Assembly: GCA_018969165.1 (NCBI GenBank)
Contig: JAGWYX010000206.1
Span: 1-6,877, forward strand
From: Verrucomicrobiota bacterium
GTDB taxonomy: Bacteria > Verrucomicrobiota > Verrucomicrobiia > Limisphaerales > JAGWYX01
DNA: 6,877 nucleotides
Direction of reading: 5' to 3'
Shown here: positions 1-5,704 of the stretch, piece after piece
Numbering within the stretch: the first letter of the stretch is position 1
How the letters are laid out: each line of letters opens with the position of its first letter
Translations under genes and position numbers: made by a program
The notes under the pieces: model-generated
Databases searched by the model: none
The model's input: the letters and a program-made list of their open reading frames with translations, nothing else
What the model was told of the DNA's origin: nothing

Positions 1-747
1 TCGCGCCTGGTTTCGCGGATGAGCGGCCTGGTGGTGCAGCGCAGCAAGGCGATCGTCGGGGAAAACGCCTTCGCCCACTCCGCCGGCATTCACCAGGACG
101 GCATTTTGAAGAAGCGCGAGACTTACGAGATCATGGATCCCGAGGAGGTCGGCTGGGGCAAGACGGAGTTGCCATTGACCAAGCACAGCGGACGCGCCGC
201 GGTGGCCGCCCGGCTGAAGCATCTCGGATTCAAGATGGCCGATACCGACGTGACGGCCATCTTCGCCAGGTTCAAGGAAATCGGCGACAAGAAGAAGTTC
301 GTGTATGACGATGACCTGACCGCCCTGGTCGAAGGCCACATCACCGAGGTCCCGGAGACCTGGTCCCTCGAGTACCTGGGCGTGACCAGCGGCAGCCAGA
401 TGGTGCCTACCGCCACCGTGCGCCTGAAACGAGCCGCCGGCAAACAATCCACCGCCCTGCAGGATGCCAGCATCGGGGACGGCCCCGTCGATGCCGCCCT
501 CAAGGCGATCGACCGGTTGACCAAGACCCGCGGGCGGCTCATGGACTACGCATTGCGCGCCGTGTCGCAAGGCAAGGACGCAATGGGCGAAGTGACGGTG
601 AAGGTGAACTTCGGCGACGGTGAACAGGTGACGGGCAGAGGGGCGAGCACCGACGTGATCGAGGCCAGCGCGCGGGCGTATCTGAACGCGGTGAACCGGT
701 ACCTGACGGCGGGGAAGGCTGAAAAGCAGCAGGCGATGCAACCCTAA
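1..747 (+). CDS. leuA: 2-isopropylmalate synthase, C-terminal part (5' end outside window)
   Basis: LeuA condenses acetyl-CoA with 2-oxoisovalerate in the cytoplasm, the first committed step of leucine synthesis. The reading frame is open from base 1, so the Met codon at 19 is internal; 248 codons remain, about half of the usual 510-520 residues. The catalytic barrel and its HxH metal ligands are upstream of the window. What is visible is the conserved post-barrel motif ENAFAHSAGIHQDGILK (bases 61-111), the linker subdomain with TKHSGRAAV (from about 178), and from about base 358 the C-terminal LeuA allosteric domain (TWSLEYLGVTSGSQMVPTATV), which binds leucine for feedback inhibition. The terminal part (DALKAIDRL-like, then GRGASTDVIEASARAYLNAVNR) is typical of the family. 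Homocitrate or citramalate synthases share this architecture, but the motif details fit LeuA best. It converges on the gene ending at 813. Confidence 0.95.
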   Translation, partial: SRLVSRMSGLVVQRSKAIVGENAFAHSAGIHQDGILKKRETYEIMDPEEVGWGKTELPLTKHSGRAAVAARLKHLGFKMADTDVTAIFARFKEIGDKKKFVYDDDLTALVEGHITEVPETWSLEYLGVTSGSQMVPTATVRLKRAAGKQSTALQDASIGDGPVDAALKAIDRLTKTRGRLMDYALRAVSQGKDAMGEVTVKVNFGDGEQVTGRGASTDVIEASARAYLNAVNRYLTAGKAEKQQAMQP

Positions 748-753
748 CGCCGC

Positions 754-815
754 TAGGGCAGCGGCCTCCGGCCGCGCCGAACGGACAGGCGGCTCGGCAG
801 GGACGCCGAGCCCTA
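754..815. repeat. Palindromic element between convergent genes, possible bidirectional terminator
   Basis: This 62-bp stretch starts with TAGGGC (754-759) and ends with its inverse GCCCTA (810-815). Inside are two perfect hairpins: GCGGCC-TCC-GGCCGC (761-775) and GGCTCGGC-AGGGAC-GCCGAGCC (791-812, 8-bp stem, 6-nt loop). It fills the space between the leuA stop (745-747) and the stop of the minus-strand protease-secretin gene, whose TAG codon (813-815) lies within the right-hand terminal repeat. Neither hairpin is followed by a T-tract on either strand, so intrinsic termination is uncertain. A REP/MITE-like dispersed palindrome is the alternative. The structure is seen directly; the role is inferred. 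Confidence 0.55.
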
Positions 816-3800
816 CCGGTGCGGCGGCGAATTGTCGCCGCCCCCCGGTCGGCTCGCCTCCGCGTGCACCCGGTTACCCGCCGTATCGACCATCGTCGGG
901 GTGATGAATATGATCAGGCGCTTCTTTTCCCTGGTGGTTCCCTCCCGGCGGAAAAGCCGGCCGACCAGCGGGAGGTCGCCCAGCACCGCGACTTTGTCCT
1001 TGAACTTGACTACGTCCTCGGCCACCGAACCACCCAGCACCACTGTCTGGCCGTCGCGGACGATGCAGGTCCCGTCAACCTCCTGGGTCCGGTACCGCGG
1101 CAACGGTTCCTCGTAATAGAGCGTCTGCCCGTGCCCCGTGGCTTGACCCGGATTTCGCAATCTGGTTTCCTTGGGATCGTCGTAGCCGAGGAACTCCTTC
1201 ACGGTGCCTTTGGCCTCAATTTGGATCGTCTCCCCGTCCGGTCTGACCGTCGGCAGGACATTCAGAGTGACTCCAAAGTCCATCGGGGTCGTCTTGTAAT
1301 TGACGCCTGGCGAACCCTGCGTTGCGCCCGCAACCCGATTCGAAATCGAGCCAACCTCGACGCCGGTGACGATGTTGCGAACCTGGACCGTGAGGACTTT
1401 GGCCGAACGCCCGCTCAGCGTGGTCACCTTCGGGGCCGAGAGCAGGTCCACCCCGGCCCGCTTCTCCAGGGAGTCGATCACCACGCGGAACTGGGGGTCG
1501 GTCAAAATGCCGGTAACGGTGGCCGAGGCCGGCGTGCTCGACTGACCGGCCGCGGAATGTGCTGAACGGACTCCGGCCGCTGCTTCCGCCGGACCAGGCG
1601 GATTGCTAGCAACCCAGTCAAACCCGAGGGCCTTGGCATCCAGCCCGGTGAGTTGGGTGAATTTCGCCTCGATCCTCACCTGGGGCGGCGCGGTGTTGAG
1701 CACTTGCAGCGCCTGGTCAATGACGTCCAGGTCCTGCTGGAACGATCGCACGAACAGCAACCCGTTGCGATCGTTGTAATACGCCCCTTTCTTCGAGCTC
1801 GAGCCCGATCGCTCAGCGCCGCGCTGGTCCGGCTCGCTCGCAACGGGCGCGTTGGTCGGGAAATCCAACCCCAGGGAGACCAACCAACGCCGGAACATGG
1901 CCTCGATTTCGACCGCGGAATTCGTTCGGGCGCCGCCCGTCGAAGCGGCTGGTCCGGATTTCTCGCGCGATCCGGTGGCCGCGACCAGCGCCTCGCGGAA
2001 CGTGGCAGGGTCAACGTGGTAAACCCGGGTGTAAAGCTGGGGTGGTTCCAGGGTGCGATAGGAAAAAATGACCGCGTATTCCTCGACGGAGTACTTGATC
2101 GGCTGCGCGGCCGCTTTGCAGACCGCGTCGAGCAGTTCGGCCAGACTGAGGTCGTGCAGGACCGGGAGCTGGATGGCCACCTCGGCTAGCCCCACCGTTT
2201 CCTGCGAGGACCCCTCGATCGGCTTACCCGTCCGAGGTTCAATTTGCGGAGCCGTGCCGGGTGCCGCAGCCGGGTTCTTGCCCTGATTGACCACAAAGAA
2301 ATTGATCCCCCTTTTGTCCGGATCACCCTTGATCGATTCGGCGTTCAGATACTCCACCACCGCGCTCAACGGCACACCGTCGAAGCGCGCGCTTTCCTGG
2401 AATCGGATCCGGGCGAGTTTGGCCTCAATCCGCTCCCGGCCCGGACCAGTCCGGACGAGGTTGGTCGTGGCATACGGATTTTGGTTAATCGGCGAATTCC
2501 ACGCTGAACCCGCTTGGACCAATTGCCCCTGGGCCCGCATCCCCGTGGTGATCGTCGGCCGCGGCTTGTTTCCGGTGCGCTGGTCCTGGATCCACGCCAA
2601 GTAACCGAGCGCCAACTGGTTCGTCGGTTCCTGCTTGAGCGCCTGACGGAACTTCGCCTCGGCCTGGTCGAGTTCCCCGAGTTGGAACAACACAATGCCA
2701 TCCGTCAACAGCATGCGCCGCAGTGCGGCTTCATTAGCCTCCGGTGGGCGCGCCGATTGATTCGACTCAGCGGCCTGCGCTCGATCCCCGGGGTTGGGCG
2801 CGGCCAGAGGTTGGTTTGGGCTCCTCTCGCTTGCCGGGGTGACGGGCGTTCCGTTGGCGGCTCCCAGCATCCCCCACAATGCCGCCGAGGCGACCGAGTG
2901 GCGCCACGACTCGGACACCGCGCCACGAATCGAGCTTGGGCGGGCAGTCGCGCCCGGCTGGGTCCAGGCCGTGGCCATCATCCCCACCACCACGAGCATC
3001 CCGGGGCCGAAGATCTTGGCCAACCATTCGACACAGCGGCCACGGGCTTGCCACGCCTTTCCGTCCAAAGCGAGCAATCGCGCCACCCGCAGGCCCAGCC
3101 CCGACCGGAAGCCGCTTCCCTCGAGGCGCATCCATGCAGCCGACGCGCGCCGCGGTAAGCGCGCACCCAGTTCCACCAGGCACTCGGCCAGGATTCCCGG
3201 GCCGCCGTGCAGCAGAAGACTGGCTTCATCGGCGGCAGTTTCGCTCGCCGCGCGCAATTGCTGGCGCAGCCACCAGACCAGCGGATGCCACCAGAGCGCG
3301 GCACTGACCACCTCGGCCAGCAGGTGCCAGAGCGGGTCGTGCGCGGCCAGATGCGCCAGTTCGTGGGCCAGCATCGCCTCCTGCTGGGCCGGACTGAAAT
3401 CAGAATCCCCCGGCAGGCCGATCGTCGGTGAAAAAATTCCAAACGCAATCGGTCCCGACAAACCGCCTGATGTGAGCACGCGCACCCGACGGCGGAGACC
3501 GACTCGGCGTGCCAGGGCCTGAACCCGGGCCTGCAACGCCGCCGGGACAGCCTGGCGCCGCCGCCGGCGGAACAAACCCAGCAGGCAACGACCCACCGCA
3601 ACCCGAACCAAGACCACGCCAAAACCCAGCAACCACACCACCCCGAACCGAGAATGCAATGGGCGCATTGCCAGGTCCCTCGGTGGCTTCGCTCCGGTAG
3701 GGCGTCGCTGCCGCGCCGCCTGATCGAGCGGCAACTCGGCTCTGCCCGGCTCCAGAGAAACCCTGGCCTCGGATTCCGAAGGCAGAGTCGGACGTCGAAT

Positions 3801-4136
3801 CTCGCCCGGCCGAGCGGCAGCCGACGTAAGTCGGCTCTGACTGGTTTGGGCGAAAGAACGAGTGGACTGACGCCCGCTGCTGCTCGGCTCGAGGAAGGAC
3901 ACCGTGCGTGTCACGTCAGGCCGAGGCCATGCCCACGTCGCCAGTCCGCGCGCGACGCCGGTGGTTTCGAACACCACCAGCGCGGCTACCCCGAGCGCGG
4001 CCACCTGCCAAATCGTCCGTCGCCAATAGGCCGAGGCGGTCAGGGCCTGGAACCCGGTGGCAAGCGCGACGACAAGGGTGGCTTCGATCAGCAGGGCGCG
4101 AGCCAGCTCCGCCACGATTGAAGTCGGATCATTCAT
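813..4136 (-). CDS. BlaR1-type M56 membrane metallopeptidase fused to TPR and secretin domains
   Basis: The predicted protein has 1107 residues. Probable membrane helices lie near 8-30, 41-60, 163-187 and 373-391. The M56 zinc site is HELAH at 258-262 (bases 3351-3365) with ETAAD at 299-303 as the likely third-ligand motif. RRRRR at 190-194 follows the third helix and fits the positive-inside rule, placing the protease in the cytoplasm and the C-terminus in the periplasm, as in BlaR1. A weaker hydrophobic patch lies at 415-427. A TPR-like helix pair spans about 475-508. Secretin N-type segments follow at about 570-615, 648-695 and 745-813, then a secretin core at about 873-1085 ending in VVLGGSV and VLGDLPLVGRLFR (from 1051). 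No penicillin-binding sensor domain is seen. BlaR1 is about 600 residues and stand-alone secretins about 600-800, so this reads as a fusion. The ATG at 4136 is chosen because it overlaps the repressor stop (ATGA) and has a strong ribosome site; the frame stays open further upstream but only inside the repressor gene. It could be a sensor, or a trans-envelope protein. Domain calls are firm; function is inferred. Confidence 0.9.
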   Translation of the reverse strand: MNDPTSIVAELARALLIEATLVVALATGFQALTASAYWRRTIWQVAALGVAALVVFETTGVARGLATWAWPRPDVTRTVSFLEPSSSGRQSTRSFAQTSQSRLTSAAARPGEIRRPTLPSESEARVSLEPGRAELPLDQAARQRRPTGAKPPRDLAMRPLHSRFGVVWLLGFGVVLVRVAVGRCLLGLFRRRRRQAVPAALQARVQALARRVGLRRRVRVLTSGGLSGPIAFGIFSPTIGLPGDSDFSPAQQEAMLAHELAHLAAHDPLWHLLAEVVSAALWWHPLVWWLRQQLRAASETAADEASLLLHGGPGILAECLVELGARLPRRASAAWMRLEGSGFRSGLGLRVARLLALDGKAWQARGRCVEWLAKIFGPGMLVVVGMMATAWTQPGATARPSSIRGAVSESWRHSVASAALWGMLGAANGTPVTPASERSPNQPLAAPNPGDRAQAAESNQSARPPEANEAALRRMLLTDGIVLFQLGELDQAEAKFRQALKQEPTNQLALGYLAWIQDQRTGNKPRPTITTGMRAQGQLVQAGSAWNSPINQNPYATTNLVRTGPGRERIEAKLARIRFQESARFDGVPLSAVVEYLNAESIKGDPDKRGINFFVVNQGKNPAAAPGTAPQIEPRTGKPIEGSSQETVGLAEVAIQLPVLHDLSLAELLDAVCKAAAQPIKYSVEEYAVIFSYRTLEPPQLYTRVYHVDPATFREALVAATGSREKSGPAASTGGARTNSAVEIEAMFRRWLVSLGLDFPTNAPVASEPDQRGAERSGSSSKKGAYYNDRNGLLFVRSFQQDLDVIDQALQVLNTAPPQVRIEAKFTQLTGLDAKALGFDWVASNPPGPAEAAAGVRSAHSAAGQSSTPASATVTGILTDPQFRVVIDSLEKRAGVDLLSAPKVTTLSGRSAKVLTVQVRNIVTGVEVGSISNRVAGATQGSPGVNYKTTPMDFGVTLNVLPTVRPDGETIQIEAKGTVKEFLGYDDPKETRLRNPGQATGHGQTLYYEEPLPRYRTQEVDGTCIVRDGQTVVLGGSVAEDVVKFKDKVAVLGDLPLVGRLFRREGTTREKKRLIIFITPTMVDTAGNRVHAEASRPGGGDNSPPHR

Positions 4137-4519
4137 TTCTTCCTCCTCCTTTCCGCGATCAACCGTTCGAGCTGCCGCAATTCCTCCGGGCTGACCTCGC
4201 GGGTCGTCAGCAGATGATCCACCAGATCGGCCAGGTTCCCCTCGAACAATCGGTCCAGCAAATGATCGGCCATGCCGCGGGTGACCGCTTCCGCCTCCAC
4301 CACCGCGCGATAGACGAACGTCCGGCCCTCGGCCCGGTGGGCGACCAAAGCGCGCGCCTCCATCTTGCGGAGCATCGTGGCGATGGTGGTGTAGGCGAGG
4401 TCGGCGCGGGGACCGAGGTCGGCGAGGACGTCGCCGACGGTGGCCTCGCCGCGGTCCCACAGCGCCTTGAGAATCCGCAGTTGCAAATCGCCCAGGCGAT
4501 GGATTTTCGCGTTTTTCAT
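4133..4519 (-). CDS. BlaI/MecI/CopY-family winged-helix transcriptional repressor
   Basis: This 128-residue protein matches the usual BlaI length (about 120-130). Residues 7-73 form the winged-helix DNA-binding domain: LGDLQLRILKALWDRGEATVGDVL, then the recognition helix with AYTTIATMLRKME at 42-54, then the wing GRTFVYRA at 65-72. Residues 75-122 form the helical dimerisation part. Such proteins dimerise on dyad operators and are inactivated by cleavage after their M56 partner is triggered. The S. aureus MecI/BlaI cleavage bond is Asn101-Phe102; by my hand alignment the matching residues here are His102-Leu103 in LVDHLL, so the scissile bond is not conserved. The gene overlaps the protease-secretin start by 4 bp (ATGA), implying one mRNA and coupled translation. 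I see no good ribosome site before the ATG at 4519. A TAC/GTA dyad in the promoter suggests autoregulation. It is not named blaI because no beta-lactamase link is visible. Confidence 0.93.
   Translation of the reverse strand: MKNAKIHRLGDLQLRILKALWDRGEATVGDVLADLGPRADLAYTTIATMLRKMEARALVAHRAEGRTFVYRAVVEAEAVTRGMADHLLDRLFEGNLADLVDHLLTTREVSPEELRQLERLIAERRRKK
4141..4150 (-). promoter_or_regulatory. Strong ribosome binding site for the protease-secretin gene
   Basis: On the minus strand AGGAGGAGGA is followed by AGAA and then the ATG at 4136, an ideal Shine-Dalgarno sequence and spacing. The same bases encode the last residues of the repressor (RRRKK, then TGA overlapping the ATG). This decides the start of the downstream gene and suggests translational coupling. 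Confidence 0.85.
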
Positions 4520-4544
4520 GGTCGGTTCGGTCTTGACGACCGTG

Positions 4545-4574
4545 GTAATACTACCGAAGTAGTAGATTCGTCAA
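4545..4574 (-). promoter_or_regulatory. Putative sigma70-type promoter of the repressor/protease-secretin operon
   Basis: On the minus strand TTGACG (4569-4574) matches 5 of 6 bases of the -35 consensus. Two overlapping -10 candidates each match 4 of 6: TAGTAT (4548-4553, spacer 15) and TATTAC (4545-4550, spacer 18). The resulting leader would be about 20 nt before the ATG at 4519. The -10 is imperfect, so this is a moderate call. Confidence 0.5.
4549..4564. promoter_or_regulatory. Candidate BlaI-type operator dyad
   Basis: The plus strand reads TACTAC-CGAA-GTAGTA, two perfect 6-bp inverted arms around 4 bases, centred 37-38 bp upstream of the repressor start. TAC/GTA dyads are typical operators of the BlaI/MecI/CopY family. 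It sits between the putative -35 and -10 boxes and overlaps the latter, so bound repressor would block RNA polymerase. The dyad is seen directly; autoregulation is inferred. Confidence 0.75.
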
Positions 4575-4579
4575 CGGGA

Positions 4580-4766
4580 ATTTCAAGAAATCGGGCCGCC
4601 GGCCGCCGGCCCGGTTCATCGACCGCCACACCCCCCAGTCCTGAAACCCGGCGCCGCGGGCGAGCGGACCGCGGCTTGTCCCAAGCCGCAGCGCGTGCCG
4701 GGCCGCTGCGGGTCATGGACAACCGGTGGAATTGTCAAATGTCGAGATCTGACCCCGCCCGCGGGT
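4580..4766. other. Palindrome-rich intergenic DNA between nagB-like gene and repressor operon
   Basis: No gene is apparent here. Perfect inverted repeats seen: ATTTC-AA-GAAAT (4580-4591), just upstream of the operon -35 box; CGGGCCG-N8-CGGCCCG (4592-4613); GCGGCTTG-TCC-CAAGCCGC (4671-4689); GACAA-N9-TTGTC (4718-4736). None has a T-tract in the direction of the nagB-like transcript. The 4671-4689 or 4592-4613 hairpin could still end that transcript, or these may be dispersed repeat units. The 4580-4591 dyad might be a second regulator site. Confidence 0.45.
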
Positions 4767-5543
4767 TCAATGGTGACGGCGGCTTCGGCGACGCGGTGGA
4801 TCACGGCGCGCATCGGCGGCGAGAAGCGAGAGCCGCGCCGCCGCTTCGGCATCCAAGAAGCAGGAACAGTTCGGATGCTCGCGCAGCAGCGAGGCGGGAA
4901 CGTCGGTCGAGACCGGGCCGTTGACGGCGCGCGCGAGGATCTCGGCCTTGGCGGGGCCGGCGGCGAGCAGCCAAACCTCCTTCGAGTTCAGCAGTTGCTT
5001 CAGGCCGACGGTGACGCCCCAGGTGGGCAACCGATCGTGATTCAGGTAGCGCGCCGCGGATTCAACCGTGGCCGGGTGCAGCGCGACGCGGCGCGTGGGG
5101 CAGTCGCGGGTGGAGCCGGGTTCGTTCATGCCAAGATGCCCGTTGAGCCCGACCCCCAGCAAAACCAAATCGAAGCCCCGGCCTATGTCCCCATCGTAGG
5201 CGCGGCACATGGCCTCGAGATTCGGCGCTTGGACATCGAGCGCGTGAAAGCGGTCGCGCGGCAGATCGATCCGGTCGATGAGTTGTTGCCGCAGCATGTT
5301 GACGCAGCGACCGGGGTCGTCGGGTCGCAGCCCGCCGAACTCGTCGAGCGCGAAGATTTCGGTGGTGCGGAACGATGCGTTGCCCGCCTTCACCGCGGCG
5401 GCCATTGCCGCATAAACTCCCTCCGGCGTTTTTCCCGACGGCAGGCACATGCGGAGGCGCGGGTGGCGGCAGAGCCGGTCGCGCCAGGCGGCGGCCACGC
5501 CGGCGAGCCAGGCAGCTTCGGAATCGAAGCGCAGGAGGTTCAA
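4767..5543 (-). CDS. nagB: Glucosamine-6-phosphate deaminase (NagB family)
   Basis: NagB converts glucosamine-6-phosphate to fructose-6-phosphate and ammonia in the cytoplasm, the last step of amino-sugar catabolism. The 258 residues match the usual length of about 240-270. Motifs in order: phosphate loop LPSGKTPEG at 34-42, LDEFGGL at 66-72 (the Asp matches the proton-transfer Asp72 of E. coli NagB), GVGLNGHLGMNEPGS at 130-144 with His136 and Glu141 matching catalytic His143 and Glu148, and GPVSTDVPASLL at 209-220. Asn134 replaces E. coli Asp141; I recall Asn at this position in Firmicutes NagB, so activity is not excluded. The start is the TTG at 5541-5543: an in-frame TGA lies four codons upstream and the next Met is residue 32, inside the fold. 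No Shine-Dalgarno sequence is visible. A deaminase for another sugar phosphate, or a 6-phosphogluconolactonase relative, is a less likely alternative. The Arg/His-rich tail (247-258) looks non-conserved. Confidence 0.87.
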   Translation of the reverse strand: MNLLRFDSEAAWLAGVAAAWRDRLCRHPRLRMCLPSGKTPEGVYAAMAAAVKAGNASFRTTEIFALDEFGGLRPDDPGRCVNMLRQQLIDRIDLPRDRFHALDVQAPNLEAMCRAYDGDIGRGFDLVLLGVGLNGHLGMNEPGSTRDCPTRRVALHPATVESAARYLNHDRLPTWGVTVGLKQLLNSKEVWLLAAGPAKAEILARAVNGPVSTDVPASLLREHPNCSCFLDAEAAARLSLLAADARRDPPRRRSRRHH

Positions 5544-5544
5544 G

Positions 5545-5579
5545 GGATTTCAGATTTGAGATTTGAGATTTTGGATTTC
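5545..5579. repeat. Tandem 7-bp repeat, five units
   Basis: Five adjoining heptamers are visible: GGATTTC, AGATTTG, AGATTTG, AGATTTT, GGATTTC. The array begins 1 bp from the TTG start of the nagB-like gene and holds the in-frame TGA that limits that gene upstream. It is AT-rich in otherwise GC-rich DNA. Its function is unknown: it could be an AT-rich leader that keeps the start site unstructured, or a dispersed repeat. Confidence 0.75.
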
Positions 5580-5612
5580 GGACGGGTCACCCCGGCTTTT
5601 CCCCTTATCGGA

Positions 5613-5682
5613 GACGAAGCGGTTCGTCGGGGATCGGTCGCAGCGGTCTGCCGGCCGGACCGGGCAGGTGGCGTGTGCCACC
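5613..5682. other. Cluster of three hairpins between nagB-like and oxidoreductase genes
   Basis: Three inverted repeats occur in the spacer: GACGAA-GCGG-TTCGTC (5613-5628); CGGTCTG-N5-CGGACCG with one G/T wobble (5644-5662); GGTGGC-GTGT-GCCACC (5667-5682). The last begins 22 nt past the oxidoreductase stop on the minus strand and could end that transcript, though no U-tract follows. No gene is seen in 5544-5704. Confidence 0.45.
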
Positions 5683-5704
5683 CAGGCGCCCCGCGGGCCG
5701 GAGC

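Noticed and set aside
123..542. Minus-strand frame inside leuA
   Set aside because: It is antisense to a well-conserved LeuA C-terminal domain and shows no motif of its own.
813..4136. Reading the operon as a beta-lactam resistance (blaR1/blaI) locus
   Set aside because: No beta-lactamase gene and no penicillin-binding sensor domain are present; only the protease and repressor families are shared.
4137..4460. Upstream extension of the protease-secretin frame to an ATG at 4460
   Set aside because: The extra 108 residues are an Arg/Gly/Pro-rich shadow of the repressor gene. The ATG at 4136 has an excellent ribosome site and the ATGA overlap, and starts directly before the first membrane helix.
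4757..4764. CCCGCGGG palindrome after the nagB-like stop as a terminator
   Set aside because: It has no loop and no T-tract, and such short palindromes are common by chance in GC-rich DNA.
3908..4924. 338-codon plus-strand open frame across the repressor and intergenic DNA
   Set aside because: It crosses the operator/promoter and hairpins, has a low-complexity Arg/Pro/Gly composition, and opposes two confidently identified genes.
5545..5579. CRISPR array
   Set aside because: The units are 7 bp and directly adjoining, with no spacers.
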